NCBI GenBank assembly: GCA_023212725.1
Contig: JALBYF010000026.1
Span: 62,001 to 126,000, forward strand
DNA: 64,000 nt
Source of the DNA: Tranzscheliella williamsii
Lineage: Eukaryota; Basidiomycota; Ustilaginomycetes; Ustilaginales; Ustilaginaceae
Direction: 5' to 3'
Position numbers and translations under genes: made by a program. The notes under the pieces were generated by a model, which did not search any database, was not told the DNA's origin, and saw only the letters and a program-made list of their open reading frames with translations. Of the stretch, positions 29,790 through 40,430 are shown one piece after another. Positions within the stretch are counted from its first letter, which is position 1. The number at the start of each line of letters is the position of its first letter.

Positions 29790-32495
29790 GGTTCTCGTAG
29801 CCAGAACTCAGCGAAAAGCATTTGGGAGACGGATGTTAGACTGTATGGCGGCACCTTACTTCCCCACCAAGCGTAAGGGTAGTTTCATCAGGTTGCGGAC
29901 CCACATGAAGCAAGAGTCAAGGCAGATCCTGTTTGCATCCATGTTTGTCTTGCTCGCTTTGCGTGACGGTCTCTTTCGGTGGAGACGGCGATCACCGCAC
30001 ACTTGTGGCCGCAACCACCGCAACATCGAGTTTCTGAAGTGAGGCGAGCCTGGTGCGCCCTGGTGGACTCCGCTCACAGCTATCTTCCTAGGTTTTGTCG
30101 GCCGCTTCCCAACGGTGGACTAGGACTAAATTACTGAGCCTGGTCTTCACTATAGCCGCTGATAAAATGAAATCTGAATGAATGTCCGGAAATGCAGGAG
30201 ATAGCAGATTGCTAGACTTGAAGAGCGAGTGCTTTTTGACCGATGGCGATACTCTTCTACGCCAAAGGGCGGTGCACTCAAGTTCATTGCCCAGGTATAG
30301 TTACGATATCTCTTGACGCAAACCTAAATGCCGACAGTATGATGACCATTTTGGCAAGAACCCACAAGAGCCACCACCACCCACGCTCACAGCTTGTGGC
30401 GCCAAGCCACGCTGCTGATGACTTACAGCTTTAATAACAGTAAGTCGGACTTCGGTGGCATGTGGTGAGGTTGTACTGCTACTGACGAGCTTTGGCTTCA
30501 GGCTCGAGTCGAACGAATCGATACGCGCAACTGGCGTCATCAATGGGCTGTGTTCTCACGTCTCAGTCACAATGCTCGAGTGGCCAAAGCTCGAGCTTGG
30601 CACTCTCAAGTATGCGAGCGGCTTACGCTCCTAGGATCCGGACTCATACCTATTAAAAAACGATGATAGTAGGAGCCTAGTTACGCTCCGTGATTTCTGA
30701 GGAATCCAACACAACACCGTTTCGATGGAGGTATGCATGCATACATGCATGACTGGCGCGTCCGTTGCAAAATGTGAATGTCCGCTCTGCTGCCGATGCG
30801 AGTTTCCGAACTGGCGCAGAGGAACGAAGCAGCGGGGAGGCCGGGCCCAAGCGCGCCATGCCATTTCTCAATTTCTGATTGCGACAGTACCTCTTCTGCC
30901 GAGCCCAAGAGAGACCAACACTCCCTCTCCTACTGCCTTCAAAGGCGAGACAAAAAATTACGGAAAAGAACGGCCAGAACTACCGAGAAGGGGCCGCTCC
31001 TGCAGCAGTCGTAGCCAGCCAAACCCAAGCATCAGCATCACATGTTTGAACTGCACTGCACTACCCGCTTGTAACTCGTAAAAATAAACGGGACAGCCGA
31101 GACGCAACATGTGCTGCAAAAAAACAACAAGCGGCTTGTCCCCACTCCTTCGCATTCATCCGACGTTCGTTAGATCGAACAGCACCATTCCAGATGGAGC
31201 CTCCGATCCCCTTAATCGCTCGCCCCGAAACACTCAGAGCAGACATGCCGTTCCTTGTACTGTGTCGTGAATGTGAGCGACATTATTTTGCGCCAAGACC
31301 GAAGACGGAAGTGCCGACAGGAACACCTAACAAATGGCAGCTTGGGCAGGCCCTATCGCAATAGCAAGCGACTTCGACTGGCCCCCTGTATGCGTTGCAT
31401 CGCCTGCAATGCATGTCGATTAAGGGAATAGTGCAGAGGTTCCTGCGAGAGTGAGGCCAATGGAGATCGGGCGAGAAGATAGGAGAGAGTTTGGTCGCTT
31501 CGTCCGGCGTCTAGTCGGTCTGCAGGCTATCCGTAGTCATGCCGGACTTGCGAGACGCATATAATCTGCACCCTTCTCCGTTGACGAGATGATTCTTTGA
31601 CGGCTGGAGCAGGTGCAGTTGAATGCATTCGCCGCGCATGAGCGACCGGTGTTATGGTATCGATCCGGTGCTGCGCTCTGCTGGCCTCTTTCCATCCCAA
31701 TGACTAGCGTTATACACAATCCGGTTCCTCTCTATGCCTTTCGGTGATATTGGATCTTTCATCCACTTGCTCTTGTCTAGGCGCCACCATCCATCGCTCT
31801 ACTGAGCTCCTGAGAGCTGTGTAGCCTCTTCCTTCTGTTACCCTTCTTGCCTCTCGCTTCCCCCCAACCACTACCAAACCAGTCTAGTTTCCGTCGACAC
31901 TCCAGCGCCTTCCTCGCCGACCCTTTGTCCCTCTCTGGCTCTGACGTCTTCCGACCTACCTCTTTATCGTAGCCGAGTCTCGTGCCTTTCCAGCCGTGCC
32001 GCTGTCAGTCGTCTCCAGTACATGCGCCTTTCGCAAACTTATCACTGTCTCTACAGCATTCTCAATCCGCGTTACGCAGTTTTGGCGAAGTTGCTTCTAA
32101 TTCATTGACTCACGCCTCCGCCAGCATTGTGATTGACCTCGCTGTTTCATAAGAGCCAGAACCAAAGCCAGTCTCTCGCACAGCACGGCTACAACCACAG
32201 TATCACTCTGCACTGTTCTCGGGCTTACACAGCCTGGACAACCCACTTCCCGGGACAGGCTCATATTCTGCAGAAACTTCCGGACAACGGTCTCGTTCTA
32301 TGATGCAATTAAGCCAGCTGGTGCCGTTGTCACCCAGTTCTTTCCACAGTATCTGGGCTTGCTGAGCGTCATTGACGCTTACTTACGCCATACGAATCCC
32401 GGATATCACACGAGCGTTCGAAGGTCAGGACAATTCTTACTTGCCCCTTCTGGCCGAGGGCGAGATCGTCCGCGCCGGCTCAATCATACTAGGCA
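29790..32495. other. Long intergenic region upstream of the 1554-aa membrane protein
   Basis: 2.7 kb with only short unconvincing frames. The part from about 31780 to 32495 is C/T-rich on the plus strand and probably contains the promoter and a long leader of the gene at 32496, with several upstream ATGs. A near-palindrome GCATGCATACATGCATG lies near 30734. I see no terminal repeats or transposase remnants. Confidence 0.45.
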
Positions 32496-35400
32496 ATGAG
32501 TGACTGGCAACGAACCTACTCCAGCGAGCCCACCGCCCCCATTGCCAGCGGGAGCACCCTGGGAAAGCGATCACGCAACGGCGACGAGTCTCCCGCAGAA
32601 CCCATACCGGAAAGAAATCAGCGCAGCCGAGCGCCTCCGGTAGTGGATGCAATTGCGATCTCGCCATGGATTGGTACACCGGATGTCAACCACCAGACGG
32701 ACACAGCCGTGCAAGGTGCAGCACATCACAGCTCCTTTCCGAGAACAGGAGTGGCAAACGACCCGCTTGCTCCATCTTCATCCCTTACGCAAACCCGAAA
32801 CAACTACGCCGAGTACTCAAATGACACCTTCCATAAATCCAGTGGCGCCAATATTGGGAATCAACCCGAGCTTACTTCATCTCCGCGACGCAGAGCGAGC
32901 CCGACCGAGAAGAGCGCGTTTGGCTATCTCACGTCCAGATGGCTCGGCTCCACCCGCCGGGAAACGGACGGGATCACCCAGTATCTCAGAGGCGGAGATC
33001 GTAGCCAAAAGATGGAAGCTTTAGAGAAGCAGCTCAACTTGTCAGACACCTCACCTACGTCTGGAATCAATCACCACTTACAAGAGGGTTCCCACGCTGA
33101 CTCTGCGGACTCTAGACCCGCGCGACCTCCTCGTAGTGACGAGCTTCTTGATCTTCAGCAATTCGATAGTTCTGACCAAACGTTCGGCAAATACTCGCTC
33201 GAGGCAGACGGGAATGTTACGGGTGATCGCGATAGTGGGCCACAGCTACAAGAGTCTCGTGCTTCCCAATCAGCTACTACCTCCAGCAGAGGAACCGCTC
33301 ATTCTCGCCCCGGATACGGCATCGGAGAGGCAAGAGGAGCGCAAGACTTTGCTCTTCTGAATACGCATTGTCCTAACCAGGTGCGCCAACAAGAGGAGTC
33401 AATAGCGATGGACTACGGCTTAACTCCAGAAGGAAACAGTCTTTCTTTGAAAGAACCGGGTGGCCTTTCTCCTCCCTTAAGCACCGGAGCCACGAACAGG
33501 CATTCACAAACTTCGAGCAATGCTTTCACTATGTTGGCCGCGCCGTTCGGATCATCATCGACGCCGTTGCAAGCTGCAGGACGTAGTCGACTATCCGAAG
33601 TGTCCAGCGCACCGAGCTTGGCAGATCAAAACTACCGTGGAATCGATCAAGCCGCCGCGCTGAGGATGCACGGCATGTTTTCCGGCGGAGGAGGCAGCGG
33701 TGAATCCCATGACTCTGTCAATAATGCCTTTGAACGGGAGGCAGATAGGGATTCGGCTGAACGAATAACACTTGGCCGTTCTGCTTCCGTGCGTGTCAAG
33801 ACTCCATTGTTTGGTACAACGCTCGACGCATTACCAGTGGGAGAAAGAGCCTCGCTCATAGAAGAGCGCCACGACCCTGCTGTCTCTCCCAGCACTGGAC
33901 CGATGCCGGAGATGTCGGAAAATGATAAACCCGAATACACATACCAACAGCGCAACGGTGCGGAAGTATTTGATCGCAACCACCGCCTACACAATTACTC
34001 CCTTCCGACGGCAAACGGACCCTTTGTCGAGGCTGCTTACCATCAGCCTCAACCCGAATACCGTCAAAATTTTGATTCCAGTCGTTATGCTGCATTGACG
34101 CCAGGGCCGGGCGATCAGCCTCGTCTGCTTGGAGGTCAGTATCGAGCAGTGCCGAGGTTCCCGTCTCAACCTCTCGCACAACACAAGTCACTATGCATTC
34201 CATCGAAATTCGCTAGGATGCACCACACTATCATGCCCCTGCTCACCTATGCCCACATTCCTGCGACTCTATTCTTGGACTACAACGCCATGTTTGCGGT
34301 CGTTCAGGTAGCTTTACATCCCGATTCGACGCAGACAGGCTTCAGAACTGCCTGGTGGATAGCGACTGGAATCTATGCCGCATCCACCTTGGCATGGCTG
34401 ATCGGCGTCGTCATTGTCTATGAATGGCTCTGGAGTTTCAAGCGCCGATGGACCGTCATTCAGCCTGTCGTTCTCCCGATCTACCTTTCTTCGCCTGCCT
34501 TCGTTCGAACGGCGATGATCGACTATACACTGTACAGCTTGCTCTATCGAGCACGGCAGTCCGCTAGCCGCCGCGATTCAATCATCGAACTCGCGTGGCA
34601 CTACTCACAGAACTGGCCAACAGTGCTGACTCTGATACCTCGAGGAGTGATCTCCGCCATCTTACTTGTGTTCTACAATCCGTATGGGCCTGCACAAACC
34701 ACGGAAACAGCCCGCGATTCCGGGTACTTTCAGCAGTCTAATCAACGCTTCAATCAGTATGCTTTCATAGTCGTCGCCATCCAAGCCACTTGGACCGCCT
34801 GGAAAGTGGGCATCTTGTTGGTCGCAAATTTAAGTTTGGCCATTACCCTTGGCTGGAAGAGCCTTGTCGACAGAGAAAAGCACCGCAATCGTCTGGCTAA
34901 CTTCGAGATGGCAGGTACGAGGGGCTACAGCCAGCCTACTTTGGCGCCTCTTTCGAACGAATTGGGGCATCAACTTGGTCAGTCACATGATATTGCCAGT
35001 TCTCGTCGCTGGGCCTGGCAGTGGAGGGCAGAGGATCGAATTCGCTCTATTCTTTTTGACGCTGGTGTCCTTGACGAAGCCAATCAACAGTCTGCCAGGT
35101 TCGCGGAACAGGAACATTTGATCGATCGATATGATAATCGAGGCGACCAGGCGAGGCAACCCTCGCAAATAGCCATACCTCCGATCTCCACAGGCGGCGA
35201 CCAGGATTGGTTTGCAAACGATCCAATGTTGTCACAGTCTTACACAGGGCTTGCTATCACATCCCCGCAAGCGATTCAGGCAGCGACATTGGCAACAGTA
35301 CCTCAACCAAATACGGCTGCTGATTTAGCATCGAAATCTGGAACCTTCCATGTCGAACACTACGAGTCATCCCCCTCAGATGAACTTGGTAGCACCGCTA

Positions 35401-37160
35401 GTGACCCATACTCGCCTGCGCCGGAACCGATAGGTCGTAGCCCTCGCTCCAAAGTTCAGCTGAGGGATGCGAGCTCGTTATCTTCCAGGAACGACCGCGC
35501 AAGCATGAGACCGGACAGCATCTCCTCAATCAACAAGCTTCTGACTATTCAAAGTGGGGCAATTATACCCGAAAGATCATCATCGCGCGATCGCGAAGAT
35601 CAGCGCGAGCGTTATGCAAACGAGAGCAATATTCCTTCCGATAGAAATGCAACTGGAGGCAGGGTTGGTCCAAGTCATCGCCTTTACTCGCATGAAGCGA
35701 GTTCCACTGGGCCTTCTCCCACCGAGCGGAGAGGCACAAAACGCCCAAGGAGCTCGCTTTTAGCAGATCACGCCGATGAGATCACGGATAAGACCGAAGC
35801 TAAGGACACTGATGAAGGGCTCGACACGGATAGAAAAGCTGGCTCTGAGCATGACTCAACAAACTGCGACCGCATTGCGATGCGGGTTAGAGTCCCTTTT
35901 CCGTCGTTCGAGACCAGCATCAGCTCTCCTTTCGATTCTCCGGGACAGGATGGCGGGGGAACTGGCAGCGATACTAAGCACGGTTCTTGGTCGGCTGTAG
36001 TTTCGGGAAAGGAACTCCCGGTTGGAAAACGGACACGTGCGTCGACGCCGCCGATCCGCAGCCCTGAGATGAAAAATGCTTCGCTAATCTCGTCGGCATC
36101 CTCCTTAGAAGGTCGGCTATCAGGGACTCAGTCACGCCCTCGCTCCGGGCATGAAGGCTCTTCGGAAGACACTGGCAGCTTGGAAGCCGGTGATGCCAAG
36201 AAAGGTGGCCGCAATTCTCTGCTCAGTATTGTTTCGCGCACTATCAGTGCCAGAAAGGAAGAAACATCTAGAGAATCGTGGATCGCTGTGGTCTTCGGGA
36301 GTAAACACGCCTCTGTCAATACCTCTGCCTCTGCCGGTTCACAAAATGGCCGATCATCCAATTCTCCTCACCGCGCCGCTTCATCCAGCCCGCAGGGCAA
36401 AACGGGCGATTCGCACGACGATGGGACAGCAATGGTGACCGCTACTTCTGTCTCTACTATTACGCCCTCTATCGGTGTCCGAAACGGTACAGCTGAAAAT
36501 GAGTGGCCGACGGACGCGACTTTGCTGCACGCCGCCCGGCCAAGACAAGATCGTCCTAACTCACCAGTGCATAGCCATGCTTCGCGCGAGTCTGCTGCAA
36601 GCGAAGATTCGGAGGAAGGTCGCCTCTGGGCTTCGTTTCCCGATCAATCTAGACGCCATCCTCCAGGCCTAATCGCTCTGGACTTGGAGCAGCAGACTCT
36701 TGCGGACACACGGATGGTAGCTGCGCATAATGAGCCTATTTTGCGGCGCCACCAGCAACTAGCGCAGCAACAGCAACGGCAACAGCAGCAACAGCAACAG
36801 CAGCAACAACAGCAGCTGCAGCAACAGATACGTGCTCTACATGGGTACCTTCCTACCTTATCAACTGGGTCCCCTGTGTTACTCTCTGGTTTCTCAGCAG
36901 CAATGGCGGGGGCTGGTCTCAGCGAGCTCGCTGTTAGCCCATCGGAAGGGGGTCTCCACGCCATTCGGGAGGAAAGCTGGAGCTCATCGTTAGATTCGCG
37001 GTCGCAAGGAACCATGTCGACCATGGGAAGTCAACGAAGTCATGGGACACTGGCTGCCTCGCCTATCTCAACGGATTTTGCTATCGGGATCGTTGAGGAG
37101 GAACCACAACGGCGTCGCGGCGTTCCTTCGCACCGTGACTGGGCTACACCACCCTCGTAA
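32496..37160 (+). CDS. Large protein of unknown function with central membrane core
   Basis: Single exon, 1554 aa, ATG at 32496 (MSDWQRTYSSEPT). About 570 Ser/Pro/Gly/Asn-rich residues precede a hydrophobic block at about residues 575-790. At least four candidate transmembrane segments are visible there (near LLTYAHIPATLFLDYNAMF, WIATGIYAASTLAWLIGVVI, LTLIPRGVISAILLVFY and IVVAIQATWTAWKVGILLV). About 760 disordered residues follow, with a Gln tract near 1420-1444 and basic/Ser clusters. There is no N-terminal signal peptide. I recognise no family or catalytic motif. The layout suggests an integral membrane protein with long cytoplasmic tails, possibly phosphorylated, acting as a scaffold; that is a guess. 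Neighbours (5S, COX11) give no functional hint. Confidence 0.8.
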   Translation: MSDWQRTYSSEPTAPIASGSTLGKRSRNGDESPAEPIPERNQRSRAPPVVDAIAISPWIGTPDVNHQTDTAVQGAAHHSSFPRTGVANDPLAPSSSLTQTRNNYAEYSNDTFHKSSGANIGNQPELTSSPRRRASPTEKSAFGYLTSRWLGSTRRETDGITQYLRGGDRSQKMEALEKQLNLSDTSPTSGINHHLQEGSHADSADSRPARPPRSDELLDLQQFDSSDQTFGKYSLEADGNVTGDRDSGPQLQESRASQSATTSSRGTAHSRPGYGIGEARGAQDFALLNTHCPNQVRQQEESIAMDYGLTPEGNSLSLKEPGGLSPPLSTGATNRHSQTSSNAFTMLAAPFGSSSTPLQAAGRSRLSEVSSAPSLADQNYRGIDQAAALRMHGMFSGGGGSGESHDSVNNAFEREADRDSAERITLGRSASVRVKTPLFGTTLDALPVGERASLIEERHDPAVSPSTGPMPEMSENDKPEYTYQQRNGAEVFDRNHRLHNYSLPTANGPFVEAAYHQPQPEYRQNFDSSRYAALTPGPGDQPRLLGGQYRAVPRFPSQPLAQHKSLCIPSKFARMHHTIMPLLTYAHIPATLFLDYNAMFAVVQVALHPDSTQTGFRTAWWIATGIYAASTLAWLIGVVIVYEWLWSFKRRWTVIQPVVLPIYLSSPAFVRTAMIDYTLYSLLYRARQSASRRDSIIELAWHYSQNWPTVLTLIPRGVISAILLVFYNPYGPAQTTETARDSGYFQQSNQRFNQYAFIVVAIQATWTAWKVGILLVANLSLAITLGWKSLVDREKHRNRLANFEMAGTRGYSQPTLAPLSNELGHQLGQSHDIASSRRWAWQWRAEDRIRSILFDAGVLDEANQQSARFAEQEHLIDRYDNRGDQARQPSQIAIPPISTGGDQDWFANDPMLSQSYTGLAITSPQAIQAATLATVPQPNTAADLASKSGTFHVEHYESSPSDELGSTASDPYSPAPEPIGRSPRSKVQLRDASSLSSRNDRASMRPDSISSINKLLTIQSGAIIPERSSSRDREDQRERYANESNIPSDRNATGGRVGPSHRLYSHEASSTGPSPTERRGTKRPRSSLLADHADEITDKTEAKDTDEGLDTDRKAGSEHDSTNCDRIAMRVRVPFPSFETSISSPFDSPGQDGGGTGSDTKHGSWSAVVSGKELPVGKRTRASTPPIRSPEMKNASLISSASSLEGRLSGTQSRPRSGHEGSSEDTGSLEAGDAKKGGRNSLLSIVSRTISARKEETSRESWIAVVFGSKHASVNTSASAGSQNGRSSNSPHRAASSSPQGKTGDSHDDGTAMVTATSVSTITPSIGVRNGTAENEWPTDATLLHAARPRQDRPNSPVHSHASRESAASEDSEEGRLWASFPDQSRRHPPGLIALDLEQQTLADTRMVAAHNEPILRRHQQLAQQQQRQQQQQQQQQQQQLQQQIRALHGYLPTLSTGSPVLLSGFSAAMAGAGLSELAVSPSEGGLHAIREESWSSSLDSRSQGTMSTMGSQRSHGTLAASPISTDFAIGIVEEEPQRRRGVPSHRDWATPPS
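36752..36827 (+). repeat. CAG/CAA tract coding poly-Gln
   Basis: Mixed CAG and CAA codons give a block of more than 20 Gln interrupted by single Leu, Ala and Arg. It lies in the C-terminal tail of the 1554-aa protein and is a likely site of length variation. Confidence 0.88.
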
Positions 37161-37690
37161 TCGAGAGCCAAGGCGGTCGACAGTTGAAGCTGGGTCTATA
37201 GACTCTTTCGTTTTCCACCTTCTGGTCCAAAACCTTTCAAACCCACACTGGATCCCTACTGACCGCTCAATTGTATTGTACTGTCGTGTATTGTAGAGAG
37301 TAAATGCTCAACCTTCTGTACTTGTAGAATCCCTCGTCGCAACGAGTTCGGTGACAACGACATCAATCACATCAGCTCGCCGCAGGTAGTACCATCTTCG
37401 CCCTGACTTGATCCTTGACGATGAGTGCAGGAAGACAAAGCAAGGCAGTAACTGGGAGTGTGAGTCTCCTCAGAACAAGAAGGGAATACCTGCTGAGCTG
37501 CGGCCGGCCGCGGTGCGGTCCTTACCCAAACATGTTAGATCTGTTTTCAGCCACGTCCAGGAGAATCAGCATGACAAGTCTTCGAGATTATCCAACACGA
37601 ACAAGATTGCGAAGAAGGGTCATGGAAGGGAATCACAATCGACGAGGCTGCGTCTTTGCCACCGTCTGCATACACTAATTTCAGCTCGGC
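37161..37690. other. Intergenic region upstream of COX11
   Basis: 530 bp between two plus-strand genes. It should contain the 3' UTR of the 1554-aa gene and the COX11 promoter. No independent gene seen. Confidence 0.5.
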
Positions 37691-38831
37691 ATGCTGCTGT
37701 CTGCCACAAGTTCTCTCGGGACTGCTGCGCGGGTACGTCCTCATCAGCAGCAGCTTTGCAGGCCGCTGGGCTTGGCGTCGCCCTTAGCTCGACTTGCGCA
37801 TTCCTGGGCTACTGAGGCGAGACTACCACGGCTGCTACCTCATAGCACACCTCAGCGGACTCTGGAGAAGCATGGTGCCGAGCTGCCGACAGGTCCCAGT
37901 ACGCTGAGTGCGACGCCGTACCACAGTATCCGCTTCACTTCATCCTTTTCGCAAGCACCACCTCCAGGCAGGAGTACATCGGGTGCCTCGCGAGCTGATG
38001 CGCTCAACGAAGAATTTCGCCGCAGACAGCAACAAGGATACAAACAGCGCAACCAGTCGCTGTTGATGTATTCTGCAGCGACCGTGATCTTCTTCGTCGG
38101 CTTCACCTACGCTGCTGTACCGCTCTATCGTGCCTTCTGTTCCGCCACTGGGTTCTCCGGGACGCCCATCACTGACCCGGAGAGATTCGCCCCTTCGAGG
38201 CTCGTTCCGGCGCTGCTGGACCCCTCGACCAACAGTCCCACAAAGAGGATTCGGGTCTCTTTCAACGCCGATGCTTCCGACGCCATCCCTTGGAGCTTCA
38301 CTCCCCAGCAGAAAGATATCTATGTCCTGCCTGGTGAGACCGCGCTGGCCTTCTACACCGCCAAAAATAAGAGTGACAGGGATATCATCGGAATCGCCAC
38401 GTACAACGTCTCTCCTGACAAAGTGAGTCTTCTGTCTTCCGTTGGTGCGGACATAGCCACCGAGCTCAGCTAAATGTTGCTTGCAATCGCCATTGTTCAC
38501 CTGCAGATCGCGCCGTATTTCGCCAAAGTAGAATGTTTCTGCTTCGAAGAGCAGAAGCTCCTTGCTGGCGAGGAGGTCGACCTCCCCATCTTCTTCTTCA
38601 TTGATTCGGACGTTCTCGATGACCCTACGACCAAGGGTGTGGATGATGTGGTGCTGAGCTACACCTTCTTTTCGGCAAGAAGAAATCCCAAGAACGGCCA
38701 ACTAGAGTGAGTTCCAAACCAAGCACGACTTGCTCGGCGAGCCGTCTTGCTGACACTGTTGCTTCCACCACTGTCGGCATCACAGGCCCGATACCGATCT
38801 TAGCAGCTACACCGTCGGCAAAGATCTCTGA
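37691..38831 (+). CDS. COX11: Cytochrome c oxidase assembly protein Cox11, three exons
   Basis: Exons 37691-38422, 38507-38706 and 38786-38831 give 325 aa. Intron 1 (84 nt) has GTGAGT...TGCAG and intron 2 (79 nt) has GTGAGT...CACAG. Both keep phase. A basic, Arg-rich N-terminus suits a mitochondrial presequence. One transmembrane helix lies near residues 125-145 (MYSAATVIFFVGFTYAAVPLYRAFC). The Cox11 domain has RVSFNAD, VLPGE and the copper-binding CFCF motif at 254-257, followed by the LPIFFFIDSDV and LSYTFFSAR strands. Cox11 delivers copper to the CuB site of Cox1 in the inner membrane. If intron 2 is not removed, TGA overlapping the donor ends the protein after NGQLE; the spliced form ends with 14 further residues. 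Exons 1 and 2 are secure; exon 3 is probable. Confidence 0.9.
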
Positions 38832-39163
38832 CTACCACCGCCGCTGTATGCCGTCCAACACACACACCTTTCAATAATACACCCTGCTGGTCCCAGTAGT
38901 TGTATGTGACCGCTTTGCCCTGAGATTTATGGGTTAGCTGAGTTGTTAAATTCGGAGGCTATTTAGGGTCCTATCACGTGATGTGAAATTTTGGGCGGAA
39001 CGGCGAAAGATGGAGGCCGATGAAGGCTCCCATCATACTCATACTTCCTGGCTACCGTATTGCGCCACCACGAACTCGCCACGCTGCTCTTTTTCATACA
39101 GCAGCTACCCTACGCGTCGAAACTGAAGAGCTTGTAGAAGAAGGTGTCACAATAGCCTTTAGG
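38832..39163. other. Short intergenic region upstream of UTP11
   Basis: 332 bp between COX11 and UTP11, both on the plus strand. An in-frame ATG at 39020 lies 48 codons before the preferred UTP11 start, but the encoded extension does not resemble the family. Confidence 0.5.
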
Positions 39164-40183
39164 ATGGTGGGCTCTTCACTCCGAAATGCCGTGCAACGGC
39201 GCAATCACAAGGAGCGGTCGCAGCCGACGAACCGCGCCAAGCTCGGCTTCCTGGAGAAGCACAAAGACTATGTGGTACGCGCGAAAGACCACCACAAGAA
39301 GAGGGATATGCTGAAGCGGCTGTCTGAGAAGGCGGCTATGCGCAACAAGGATGAGTTCTACTTTGGCATGATCAACAACCGTACGCAGAAAGGAGTGCAC
39401 GTTCACGAGCGAGGGACCGAAGTGCTAGCCAACGACGTCGTAGCGCTTCTCAAGACGCAGGACGTTGGCTACATCCGAGCGCAACTGCTGGCAGAAAAGA
39501 AGCGCATCAACGCGTTGAAGACGAGGATCGCACCGTCCGTGCCGAACCTGCGGTTGGAATGGCTGGACGAGAAGGAGAATCGCCGGCCGACGTTGCAAAA
39601 GGCAGGACTCATTGCGGCACAGGGAAGTGGAAAGCGGAAGACAAGTGCCACCATCGGGTCACAGGGTAGGAAGACCCTCTGGCTGGACGATGCGGACGAT
39701 GTTCGTGCCTACGACGCGTCGGCTGCGTCTGGTGCTCCGCCTGCGACGGCTTCCTCCGAAGAGAACTGGTTGGACGAACTGTCCGATGATGCGGGCTCGG
39801 ACGACGAGTCGGCGTCATCGGAGCCGACGCGCGACGAGCTGGTGGCGGATGCGGCTGCGCGCAACTCGGCGGATCGGCGGAAGGGCGAAAAGCACGTGGG
39901 CTACCTGGTCTCGGAGCTCGCGGCGCGGTTCGAGCGGCTCGCCAAGCTGCAGGAGGCGGCGGAGAAGCTGAACCTGGTGCGCGCGCTCATGACAAACCGC
40001 GGCAGCCGCAGCCAGAAGGTGCAGCAGCGCCAGAAGGAGGACCTGACCCACGCCGTCGCCGCAGGCCGGCTCACGAAGAACGGCCTCGCCATGCCCGGCG
40101 TCGACGACGCCGACGCCGACGCTGACGCCCGCACCTCCACCCAGCGCAAGCTCTACCGCTTCAGCAAAGAGCGCAAGCGCTGA
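39164..40183 (+). CDS. UTP11: U3 snoRNP / SSU processome protein Utp11
   Basis: Single exon, 339 aa. I chose the ATG at 39164 because MVGSSLRNAVQRRNHKERSQP is the conserved Utp11 N-terminus. Family blocks follow: KLGFLEKHKDYVVRAKDHHKK, MRNKDEFYFGMINNRTQKG and VGYIRAQLLAEKKRINALK. An acidic/Ser middle part is a likely disordered insertion, and the C-terminal region (YRFSKERKR) is strongly basic. Utp11 binds the U3 snoRNA particle and is needed for 18S rRNA processing in the nucleolus. The length is above that of the yeast protein, mainly through the acidic insertion. It is convergent with the transporter gene, with about 250 bp between. Confidence 0.92.
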   Translation: MVGSSLRNAVQRRNHKERSQPTNRAKLGFLEKHKDYVVRAKDHHKKRDMLKRLSEKAAMRNKDEFYFGMINNRTQKGVHVHERGTEVLANDVVALLKTQDVGYIRAQLLAEKKRINALKTRIAPSVPNLRLEWLDEKENRRPTLQKAGLIAAQGSGKRKTSATIGSQGRKTLWLDDADDVRAYDASAASGAPPATASSEENWLDELSDDAGSDDESASSEPTRDELVADAAARNSADRRKGEKHVGYLVSELAARFERLAKLQEAAEKLNLVRALMTNRGSRSQKVQQRQKEDLTHAVAAGRLTKNGLAMPGVDDADADADARTSTQRKLYRFSKERKR

Positions 40184-40430
40184 TCCGCCCCCCCCCTCGA
40201 CGTTCCCCCGCATCGCACCTTGCACCGTCCGTACCCCACTGTACTAGTATTTCGCTCATTTCTATCCGTGCACCTCACGTGCGCTGCCGCCGCCCCCCCG
40301 TCGTGTGATACTGTGCTCCTCCACGGGCGAGAGTTGAGGTCAACAACAGGATCCAAATGCAGACAGTCCGAGGCGCGGTGACTAGATATACAGGGTACAG
40401 CGGGCTAACAAGGCGGGGGTGGAAGACAGT

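Noticed and set aside
39020..39163. UTP11 start at the upstream ATG at 39020
   Set aside because: The extra 48 residues do not resemble Utp11, while the ATG at 39164 gives the conserved SLRNAVQRRNHKERSQ start.
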